Assembly (NCBI GenBank): GCA_002396325.1 | Contig: DGXM01000060.1 | Span: 1-6,797, forward strand | DNA length: 6,797 bases | Direction: 5' to 3' | DNA from: Treponema sp. UBA4232 | Lineage (GTDB): Bacteria; Spirochaetota; Spirochaetia; Treponematales; Treponemataceae | In this document: positions 1 to 4,915 of the stretch, one piece after another | Layout of the letters: each line of letters opens with the position of its first letter | Position numbering within the stretch: the first letter of the stretch is position 1 | Notes under the pieces: model-generated | Databases searched by the model: none | What the model was told of the DNA's origin: nothing | What the model saw: only the letters and a program-made list of their open reading frames with translations | Program-made: the position numbers and the translations under genes

Positions 1-3
1 GCC

Positions 4-12
4 CGGAATGAC
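4..12 (+). repeat. Possible right end of a dispersed palindromic repeat, cut by the window edge
   Basis: CGGAATGAC here is identical to the right end of the complete repeat at 1676-1747 (CGGAATGAC at 1738-1746). Only nine bases match, so this is suggestive. It becomes more credible because the same family also appears at the other window edge. Confidence 0.3.
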
Positions 13-27
13 GGCGGCAGCAGGAGG

Positions 28-56
28 TAGACAAAAACAAATCAACGCAATACTAT
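28..56 (+). promoter_or_regulatory. Candidate sigma-70 promoter of the Lcl_C-like gene
   Basis: TAGACA at 28-33 and TACTAT at 51-56 are separated by 17 nt and lie just upstream of a Shine-Dalgarno AGGAG at 66-70. The -35 box has one mismatch to TTGACA and the -10 box has two to TATAAT. This is a moderate match only. Transcription would begin near 63, leaving a short leader that still contains the ribosome site. Confidence 0.35.
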
Positions 57-79
57 GTAGGGAACAGGAGATTGTTATT

Positions 80-880
80 ATGAAAAAGGTTTCAAAAATC
101 ATTTTAAGTGCCGGACTCTGTGCAGGACTTTTTCTGCTTTTGACAGGGTTTTCAACATCTTCGAACAAAAGAAGATTCATCGGGTCAAAAAATCCGAATG
201 AACCAAAGGAAATCGGAGACGTCGTATTTAAAGACGGAAGTGCAAGTCCATACACGGAAAAATTCAGCGATGCTCAGAAAGATGCCGCCGAAGCAGTGAT
301 TTTCTACACCGGAGACGGAGCTTTGGGACGCAAGCCTCTGGGAGTCTCAGTAAAACACTGCTCGGAAATGGAGAGATTCGAGTGGGCCCCCGAAGGTTCA
401 ACCGGCTGCAACACTGATTTCAAAGGATTGCAGTGCACGTGTTCAAAGCAGAAGCCCGAAAGCGGAACATACTACGAATACGTCTCTCACGCGGAAGATG
501 CAACTCACTTCTATTATACAGGAAAACTCAAGGGGAGAAAAAACTGGGACTACATAAAATCCCACGACCCCGAAGCGGCAGCCCGTGCGGCGGAAAAATA
601 CCCTGCATTCAATTATGTGAACGTAGAATTGGGCAAAGACTACTGGCTTCCCACCGTTGCCGAACTTATGGAAGTCTGCAAAAACAAAACGGTTGTCAAC
701 AATGCCATGACGGCACTCGGAAAAGTCGAGTTGGGCGGATGGTTCTGGACAAGTTCGCAATACCCCGGCCACCCGGCTGATGCATATTACGTTGAAATCA
801 TGCAAGAGCGTTCCGGCTATGATTCAAAAGGCGGCACATTCACAAGCCATGCACGGATCTGCGGCATCAGGGCATTCTGA
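80..880 (+). CDS. Exported protein with C-terminal DUF1566/Lcl_C-like (C-type-lectin-fold) domain
   Basis: The protein has 266 residues from ATG at 80, preceded by AGGAG at 66-70 with 9 nt spacing. An in-frame ATG at 8 has no ribosome site and would put a polar extension before the signal sequence, so it was not chosen. Residues 1-25 are a signal peptide (MKK, then a hydrophobic run LLLTGFS). No cysteine sits at the cleavage region, so a lipoprotein is not supported. Residues 46-77 (GDVVFKDGS, then QKDAAEAVIFYTG) resemble the repeated N-terminal region of treponemal surface proteins. Residues 187-266 (DYWLPTVAELMEV, WFWTSSQ, AYYVEI, HARICGIRAF) match the pattern of DUF1566/Lcl_C domains, related in fold to FGE-sulfatase domains. 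Cysteines at 94, 110, 118, 120, 200 and 261 could form disulfides. The likely location is periplasm or surface; the ligand is unknown. A vapBC cassette was inserted 6 bp after its stop without damaging it. Confidence 0.8.
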   Translation: MKKVSKIILSAGLCAGLFLLLTGFSTSSNKRRFIGSKNPNEPKEIGDVVFKDGSASPYTEKFSDAQKDAAEAVIFYTGDGALGRKPLGVSVKHCSEMERFEWAPEGSTGCNTDFKGLQCTCSKQKPESGTYYEYVSHAEDATHFYYTGKLKGRKNWDYIKSHDPEAAARAAEKYPAFNYVNVELGKDYWLPTVAELMEVCKNKTVVNNAMTALGKVELGGWFWTSSQYPGHPADAYYVEIMQERSGYDSKGGTFTSHARICGIRAF

Positions 881-895
881 TTCATGTTATGTGGA

Positions 896-911
896 CGCCC
901 GCACTGGGGCG
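896..911 (+). repeat. Short GC-rich inverted repeat at the cassette's leading edge
   Basis: CGCCC at 896-900 and GGGCG at 907-911 flank a 6-nt loop. It lies between the cassette boundary and the vapBC promoter. No T-run follows, so it is a poor intrinsic terminator. It could still insulate vapBC from read-through of the upstream gene. Function is unknown. Confidence 0.3.
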
Positions 912-946
912 CTAAAAGGTAATTTAGATGAAAAAAATACCAATGA

Positions 947-976
947 TTGACTTTTACACATAAGTATGTGTAAAAT
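947..976 (+). promoter_or_regulatory. vapBC promoter
   Basis: TTGACT at 947-952 and TAAAAT at 971-976 are spaced by 18 nt, each one mismatch from the sigma-70 consensus. The promoter lies inside the cassette, so the pair can be expressed wherever the cassette lands. A strong ribosome site follows at 987-993. Confidence 0.75.
952..975. promoter_or_regulatory. Perfect inverted-repeat operator over the vapBC promoter
   Basis: TTTTACACATA at 952-962 is repeated perfectly inverted at 965-975 around a central AG. These 11-bp arms fill the spacer between -35 and -10 and overlap the -10 box. VapB antitoxins bind DNA as ribbon-helix-helix dimers and repress their own operons, with VapC as co-repressor. 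This is therefore the expected autoregulatory site. The assignment to VapB is inferred from position. Confidence 0.75.
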
Positions 977-998
977 AGTGGTATATGGAGGTGTGATT

Positions 999-1205
999 AT
1001 GGCTTCAAATTTGGCGATAAACGATAATCTCTTGAACACTGCCTTTACAATCGGCGGTTACAGTTCAAAAAAAGAAACTGTAAATACAGCATTGCAGGAA
1101 TTTATACAGAGAAGAAAATCTGAAGAACTTATAAATCTTTTTGGTACTGTAGAATATGATGCAGATTATGACTATAAAAAACTTAGGGCAAGAAATGCAA
1201 AATGA
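999..1205 (+). CDS. vapB: VapB-family antitoxin
   Basis: The protein has 68 residues. Start ATG at 999 follows GGAGGTG at 987-993 with 5 nt spacing. An in-frame ATG at 966 lies inside the operator and promoter, so it cannot be the start. Residues 3-7 (SNLAI) would be the DNA-binding beta strand and about 8-19 and 24-40 the two helices of a ribbon-helix-helix fold. Residues 42-68 (EELINLFGTVEYDADYDY and following) fit the toxin-wrapping tail of the short VapB family (PF09957-like). It should neutralise the VapC encoded next and repress the shared promoter. Its stop overlaps the vapC start by 4 bp (ATGA), so translation is probably coupled. Base composition is A+T-rich like vapC and unlike the flanking genes, in line with transfer on the cassette. 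Confidence 0.88.
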   Translation: MASNLAINDNLLNTAFTIGGYSSKKETVNTALQEFIQRRKSEELINLFGTVEYDADYDYKKLRARNAK

Positions 1206-1630
1206 AATTCATCATAGTCGATACTTCCGTCTGGTCAAAGGCTCTAAGAAAGAAAAGTCTTTCGGATGATGAAAAGAAAATGATTAATTATCTCAAGAAG
1301 ATTATTCGTGACGGACGGGTAATAATGATTGGCGCCATTCGGCAGGAAATTCTGTGCGGCATTTCAGATGAAAATCGTTTTGAAAAGCTAAGGAGCGCTT
1401 TAGAAGCGTTCTCCGATTTTGAACTTATGGAAGAAGATTATATAACGGCCGCAAGATATTTTAATAAATGCCGAAGTCACGGAATACAATGTTCCATGAC
1501 AGATTTTTTAATTTGCTCTGTTGCAACACATCATAATTTTTCTATTTTTGCTTTGGACAACGATTTTAATCATTACAAAGAATATATTGATTTGGATTTA
1601 GTAAAAGAATCTGATTGGAATTTAGAATAA
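1202..1630 (+). CDS. vapC: VapC-family PIN-domain ribonuclease toxin
   Basis: The protein has 142 residues, a normal length for VapC. The PIN-domain acidic residues are all in place: D7 in VDTSVW, E49 in RQEIL, D101 in TDFLIC, and D119/D121 in ALDNDF. These coordinate Mg2+ or Mn2+ for cleavage of RNA; VapC toxins usually cut tRNA or the 23S sarcin-ricin loop, but the target cannot be read from this sequence. Nothing suggests inactivation. It overlaps vapB by 4 bp and shares its promoter, giving the standard antitoxin-first order. The stop at 1628-1630 lies 2 nt before the R'' box of attC, a compact layout typical of integron cassettes. Cytoplasmic; it would be held inactive by VapB until the antitoxin is degraded. 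Confidence 0.92.
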   Translation: MKFIIVDTSVWSKALRKKSLSDDEKKMINYLKKIIRDGRVIMIGAIRQEILCGISDENRFEKLRSALEAFSDFELMEEDYITAARYFNKCRSHGIQCSMTDFLICSVATHHNFSIFALDNDFNHYKEYIDLDLVKESDWNLE

Positions 1631-1632
1631 TC

Positions 1633-1786
1633 ACATAACAAAGCTTCAAAGCCGACGGGGCTGACCCAAAAGTATTGTCATGCTGAACTTGTTTCAGCAT
1701 CTGCGCTAGATATAGTGCAGAGATTCCGAAACGAGTTCGGAATGACACCAGATGGTTGGTCAGCCCCGCGGTTTAAGCAGTTGGTT
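1633..1786 (+). other. attC recombination site of the vapBC cassette
   Basis: R'' is ACATAAC at 1633-1639 and the integrated R' is GTTGGTT at 1780-1786. Between them the arms pair step by step: 1643-1646 with 1775-1778, 1648-1650 with 1772-1774, 1652-1654 with 1769-1771, and 1656-1666 with 1758-1768. C1647, G1651 and A1655 are left extrahelical on one arm. AAA at 1640-1642 opposite A1779 forms the unpaired central spacer. Unpaired bases on one arm and an open spacer are the structural hallmarks by which integron integrases recognise attC. The arm TTCAAAGCCGAC closely resembles the TTCAAGCCGAC arm of aadA-type attC sites. The terminal loop is unusually long because it holds the repeat at 1676-1747. 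Confidence 0.8.
1676..1747. repeat. 72-bp dispersed palindromic repeat inside the attC loop
   Basis: The element runs from TGTCAT to ATGACA, and its two 36-nt halves are inverted copies matching at 27 positions. It also contains two tight local hairpins with 8-bp arms and 5-nt loops: 1680-1687 with 1693-1700, and 1723-1730 with 1736-1743. Its first 13 bases recur exactly at 6785-6797 and its last bases recur at 4-12, so it belongs to a dispersed REP- or MITE-like family. Minus-strand translation gives the false peptide MLKQVQHD, a familiar signature of such repeats. No coding function is supported. Confidence 0.75.
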
Positions 1787-1806
1787 TCCAAGAATCCCGA
1801 AGACGA

Positions 1807-1835
1807 TTGAAATAAAAGCCTGTTACGGATATAAT
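1807..1835 (+). promoter_or_regulatory. Near-consensus promoter of the GerMN gene, predicting a leaderless mRNA
   Basis: TTGAAA at 1807-1812 and a perfect TATAAT at 1830-1835 are spaced by 17 nt. The -10 box ends exactly 7 nt before the ATG at 1843, so transcription would start at or next to the A of ATG. The promoter begins 27 nt after the cassette boundary and was not disrupted by it. Confidence 0.75.
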
Positions 1836-1842
1836 AAGGATT

Positions 1843-2769
1843 ATGGGTAAAAATCAAGACGGAAAAACTCCGAAAAAACGCAGCACCACATCAGCTTTGG
1901 GATGGATTCTGTGGCTTCTTGCCGCATTGATTCTGGTCATCATTTTTATTGCGAACCAAAAACGCATTGCGTCCAATCTCAAGACCACGGGATTTTTCGA
2001 CCGCATTTTCGGAAAGACCCCTGCGTTTGTGGAAAACTCCGTGGTTGTGGACAGCAACGAAAAAAACGAAGTCGAACCATTTACCGCGCCAGTTTCCATT
2101 GATCTCACCGAAGGCGGTTCCAGCAGCTCGGATGTGAACGGAATCATCTCTCAAAACGAAGCCGCACGAAAAAATTACGAAAACTCCCTCGCGGAAGATG
2201 CAATTCAGGCCGCAAACGAAGCCCTTGCCGCTATGGAAGCATCCGAATCCGCAGAGAAAGAGGAAGATGACGGACTCGAATCCGAAGAGCCTGCCACTCC
2301 CGAGCATTCCGTTGCAGTGACCCACGCGCCTGTCGCAGCAAGCAGCGGTCCCACAATGAAGCTCAAACTCTTCTTTATGGTTTTGAACAGCGACGGCTCC
2401 CTTTCGCCAAAGGAAGTCACCCGTGAAATGAAGAAATCCGACAGCCCGCTCACCGATGCCGTGAATGCACTTATCGACGGTCCCACAAATGCGGAAGCCG
2501 GGCAAGACTGCATCACACTGCTTTCCGCCGGCAGCAGACTTTTGGGAGCATCGGTAAAAAACGGAATTGCAACATTGAACTTCAACGAAGAGTTTGAATT
2601 CAATCAGTACGGAATAGAAGGAATCCTCGGACAGCTCCAGCAGATTGTCTACACCGCTACAGCATTTCCCACAGTGGAAAGCGTTCAATTTTTAGTGGAG
2701 GGAAATCACAAGGATTTTTTGGGAGAAGGAGTTTCCATAGGCTCCCCCTTGAGCAGAGGAAGCTTTTAG
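1843..2769 (+). CDS. Membrane-anchored GerMN-domain protein
   Basis: The protein has 308 residues. A basic N-terminus (KTPKKR) precedes one membrane helix at about 19-37, giving an N-in, C-out anchor. Residues 40-170 are a low-complexity linker rich in S, E and A. Residues 172-290 form a GerMN domain: KLKLFFMVLNSDGSL, then SPLTDAVNALIDGP, LLSAGSRLLGASVKNG, and QLQQIVYTATAFPTVESVQF. GerMN is named for the spore germination protein GerM but occurs in many non-sporulating bacteria, where it is usually linked to the cell envelope; its biochemical role is not established. The start is supported by the promoter at 1807-1835. AAGGA at 1836-1840 is only 2 nt from the ATG, too close to act as a normal ribosome site and probably not transcribed. 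The gene converges on the minus-strand operon with 16 bp between stops and no visible terminator. Confidence 0.85.
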   Translation: MGKNQDGKTPKKRSTTSALGWILWLLAALILVIIFIANQKRIASNLKTTGFFDRIFGKTPAFVENSVVVDSNEKNEVEPFTAPVSIDLTEGGSSSSDVNGIISQNEAARKNYENSLAEDAIQAANEALAAMEASESAEKEEDDGLESEEPATPEHSVAVTHAPVAASSGPTMKLKLFFMVLNSDGSLSPKEVTREMKKSDSPLTDAVNALIDGPTNAEAGQDCITLLSAGSRLLGASVKNGIATLNFNEEFEFNQYGIEGILGQLQQIVYTATAFPTVESVQFLVEGNHKDFLGEGVSIGSPLSRGSF

Positions 2770-2785
2770 AAACCAATGCGGCATC

Positions 2786-3853
2786 TTATTTCACCGAGTA
2801 GCTTTTCATAATGCCGTCGAAGTATGATTTGTTTTTCTGATACACGCTGTCGAAAACCGTCAACTGCAGGAAGGCATACGAACCGTCGCTCCGCTTCACA
2901 AGAATCTTGAAATCCCTGGTCACATCGCCTGAATCCGGCTGGTAAAACACGGTCATCAGAGAGATTCTGCCGTCTTTTCTTTCAATCTTCTGCTGCGGCC
3001 AGAGGGAATAGCTTCCCGTGGTGCTCTGAGTCAGTTTTCTCACAAGGAAATCCTCGAACAGTGTTTCATTTCCCTTGTATGCGTCAGGCAGCGGAATCAC
3101 ATTCATCATAGCCATCGCATAATCACCGAGCCACCACAGATTGTCCATCATCTGAGTCCACTGTGAATCAAGAGAAAGCGTCTGCGTGTCGAAAGATGCA
3201 GATGATTTTGACGCTCTCTTTTTCTTGAAATCGCGGGCCTTGTCTCTGGGAAGACCTTCAATTCCCTTGTAGGCAGTGAAACTTCCGTCATCCGAGGCGG
3301 CAAGAGCTCCTGCTGTCATCAACTGAAGAATGTTTGTGCCCGACGCGGATTTGATGGCCTCGATGTTGAACAGCGGCACCTGCGGATTAAACACAATCAC
3401 TACCGGACCGCCGAACTGGGCAAAATCCTGCCTGCTTTCGATGCGGGAATTGTCCGTAAAAAAAGCAGCCTGCCCGCGGGAAGTGAATTCATAGAACAAA
3501 TCGTGCATGTAATTCACAATGTCCGTGTCGCTCTGTTCGGTGGCTCCCACAATCTTTTCGCCGGTAAGTTCCAGCACGGAAGATTCAGGATTCACCGAAA
3601 AATACAGGATGATGTCTTTTTCAACAAGTTTTTCCGAAGCCACAGCAGGGGCATAGTAGCGCAGCGCATAGGTGGAATCATCATAATACAGAAAACCGAC
3701 ATAAGATGTCCGCGTAAACGAATTGTCTTTGTAGTAAACATATTCACCCGAAGAATCAGGAAGATACTGCACCATTCCGGGCACAGCAACGACACATGAA
3801 AGTGATAATGATGCAAAGAGCAACGCAAAAACGCATTTTTTGAGAGATTTCAT
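2786..3853 (-). CDS. Conserved exported protein of unknown function
   Basis: The protein has 355 residues. ATG at 3853 is chosen because GGAGGA at 3863-3858 precedes it by 4 nt; an in-frame TTG at 3865 overlaps that ribosome site. Residues 1-25 are a signal peptide with LSLSC20, which could be a loose spirochaetal lipobox; cleavage by signal peptidase I near VVAVPG is the alternative. The mature protein is aromatic-rich and mostly beta-like early on (YVYYKDNSF, YVGFLYYDDSTYALRYY). A basic segment RDKARDFKKKRASK lies at 203-216, and the C-terminal half is W/Y-rich (NLWWLGDYAM, GSYSLWPQQK). I do not recognise a named domain. It is last in a probable operon behind proS and a lipoprotein, 61 bp after the lipoprotein gene. 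An envelope role is inferred only from export. Confidence 0.75.
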   Translation of the reverse strand: MKSLKKCVFALLFASLSLSCVVAVPGMVQYLPDSSGEYVYYKDNSFTRTSYVGFLYYDDSTYALRYYAPAVASEKLVEKDIILYFSVNPESSVLELTGEKIVGATEQSDTDIVNYMHDLFYEFTSRGQAAFFTDNSRIESRQDFAQFGGPVVIVFNPQVPLFNIEAIKSASGTNILQLMTAGALAASDDGSFTAYKGIEGLPRDKARDFKKKRASKSSASFDTQTLSLDSQWTQMMDNLWWLGDYAMAMMNVIPLPDAYKGNETLFEDFLVRKLTQSTTGSYSLWPQQKIERKDGRISLMTVFYQPDSGDVTRDFKILVKRSDGSYAFLQLTVFDSVYQKNKSYFDGIMKSYSVK

Positions 3854-3876
3854 CAATTCCTCCAAGTATTTTCTAT

Positions 3877-3882
3877 ATTATA
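3877..3882 (-). promoter_or_regulatory. Possible internal -10 box before the last operon gene
   Basis: TATAAT reads on the minus strand at 3882-3877, in the 61-bp gap before the gene starting at 3853. No clear -35 box lies 16-18 nt upstream and there is no TGn extension. The ribosome site at 3863-3858 would lie inside the predicted transcript. It may be a weak secondary promoter or chance in an A+T-rich gap. Confidence 0.35.
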
Positions 3883-3914
3883 ACCCACGAACGGAAAAAT
3901 CGTTACGGAAAGTC

Positions 3915-4895
3915 TCAGTTCACCCTTCTTCCAGCAGTCTGATTGTTCAGGCGTTTGGCAGACTCAATTTCACGGTTGATGTTGTCGAGTGCTTTCTTCG
4001 CCTTTTTATCCTCTGTCTGCTGAAAGACTTTTTCCATCAAATCACGGGCGGCATATAAATCCCCCTGCGCTTCAAGCAGAATGGCGGCATTGTATCCGGC
4101 GGCAGGATTCCCGGTGTCTTCATAAATCCTGCTGAACCTTTCTTCGGCTTCACTGACAAAACCCTTTTTGGCAAGCTTTTCGGCATCCTTCATATCAGGA
4201 TTCTTGGTTTTGTCCGCCATCAGCGTGTAGTAAACTTTTTCCTCATAGGGCTGGATTTTTTTGAGAAGTCCATCCACAAACGAGTCAAGGCTTCCTTTCA
4301 AAAGCTCTGTGGCAGTCTTCAACTCGTCGACAGTACTCTGGGAATCCCTTTCGCTGAACATCTCGCTGTCTCTGTGGACCACGGTTCCGGTTTCGGCATC
4401 GACAATCTGATACACGATAGTCATATTGACATCGCGCTGGCAGGCTGTAGATTTGTCTGCATCATCGCTTTCATCCACCGTAAGGTCATCTCTGTACTGG
4501 CTGATGTATCCGGTGATGTACAAATCTGCGGGCGAAGGTTTTCCCTGCTCAAGATTCATGCGCACCAAAGTGGAATTCTGCAAATTATAAAAAGACTGCC
4601 CTGCAAGCCCCTCTTCAAGTGCATTGGAGATGTAGTCGCAGACAGCCTGTTTCGTCTTTGAGTCCTGATCGCTGCCTCGGCTTTTGGAACTGATAAGCTC
4701 AAGCGCATTCAGTCTTCCTGAATTGTAATAGGTCGCTCTGTATGATTCCGAAAAAGGAAGAACCGCAATCGTCTCAGCTCCCTGTAAATCCAGTTCGGCA
4801 GGACGCATCACTTTTGCGGCAACAGATGTTGCGCAAGACATAAACAATGCAGCCGTCAAAGACATGCAAAAAGACAATGCAATTTTTTTTCCCAT
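3915..4895 (-). CDS. Lipoprotein with CsgG-like N-terminal region and TPR-like C-terminus
   Basis: The protein has 326 residues from ATG at 4895, with GAGGG as ribosome site 6 nt upstream. The signal peptide ends in LFMSC21, a good spirochaetal lipobox, so a diacylglyceryl-anchored envelope protein is predicted. Residues 30-54 (MRPAELDLQGAETIAVLPFSES) and DLYITGYISQYRDD at 124-137 resemble the opening and central strands of CsgG/LpoB-like or DUF6340-like periplasmic domains, which usually assemble with envelope machinery. Residues 238-315 contain repeated amphipathic helices with small residues (EKLAKKGFVSEAEERFSRIY, then GYNAAILLEAQGDLYAARDLM), consistent with about two TPR units for protein binding. 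It starts 20 bp after proS on the same strand, so co-transcription is likely. A direct link to tRNA charging is not implied. Family assignment is by pattern only. Confidence 0.7.
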   Translation of the reverse strand: MGKKIALSFCMSLTAALFMSCATSVAAKVMRPAELDLQGAETIAVLPFSESYRATYYNSGRLNALELISSKSRGSDQDSKTKQAVCDYISNALEEGLAGQSFYNLQNSTLVRMNLEQGKPSPADLYITGYISQYRDDLTVDESDDADKSTACQRDVNMTIVYQIVDAETGTVVHRDSEMFSERDSQSTVDELKTATELLKGSLDSFVDGLLKKIQPYEEKVYYTLMADKTKNPDMKDAEKLAKKGFVSEAEERFSRIYEDTGNPAAGYNAAILLEAQGDLYAARDLMEKVFQQTEDKKAKKALDNINREIESAKRLNNQTAGRRVN

Positions 4896-4915
4896 AGTAA
4901 ACCCTCGCTTTTGTT

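Larger units (their letters stand above)
887..1780 (+). mobile_element. Integron-type gene cassette carrying vapBC, no integrase nearby
   Basis: The left boundary is G/TTATGT (GTTATGT at 886-892). The right boundary is the attC site at 1633-1786, cleaved after G1780. The R'' box of that attC, ACATAAC at 1633-1639, is the exact reverse complement of GTTATGT. In an excised circle G1780 would join TTATGT at 887 and restore a fully paired R''/R' box. This is the geometry expected of an integron cassette. The cargo is in the usual orientation, 5' end at the boundary and attC after the stop, and is visibly richer in A+T than the flanks. Toxin-antitoxin cassettes with their own promoters are common in chromosomal integrons. 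No integrase gene is in the window and no attC precedes the element, so it is a lone cassette here. The boundary assignment is inferred from the sequence. Confidence 0.75.

Noticed and set aside
80..892. The Lcl_C-like gene as a second integron cassette
   Set aside because: No attC fold lies between its stop and the boundary at 886, nor overlapping its 3' end, so nothing marks it as a cassette.
896..911. Intrinsic terminator after the Lcl_C-like gene
   Set aside because: The stem is only 5 bp and no T-run follows on the plus strand.
966..998. Upstream in-frame ATG extending VapB by 11 residues
   Set aside because: It lies inside the palindromic operator and upstream of the -10 box, so it would not be transcribed from the vapBC promoter; ATG at 999 has a strong ribosome site.
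1566..1748. 60-residue minus-strand frame over attC
   Set aside because: Its sequence (with MLKQVQHD) is simply the translated dispersed repeat.
1891..2688. 265-residue open frame opposite the GerMN gene
   Set aside because: It is antisense to a clear GerMN domain; its composition is that of a reverse-complement shadow.
2770..2785. Bidirectional terminator between the convergent genes
   Set aside because: The 16-bp gap has no hairpin or T-tract that I can identify.
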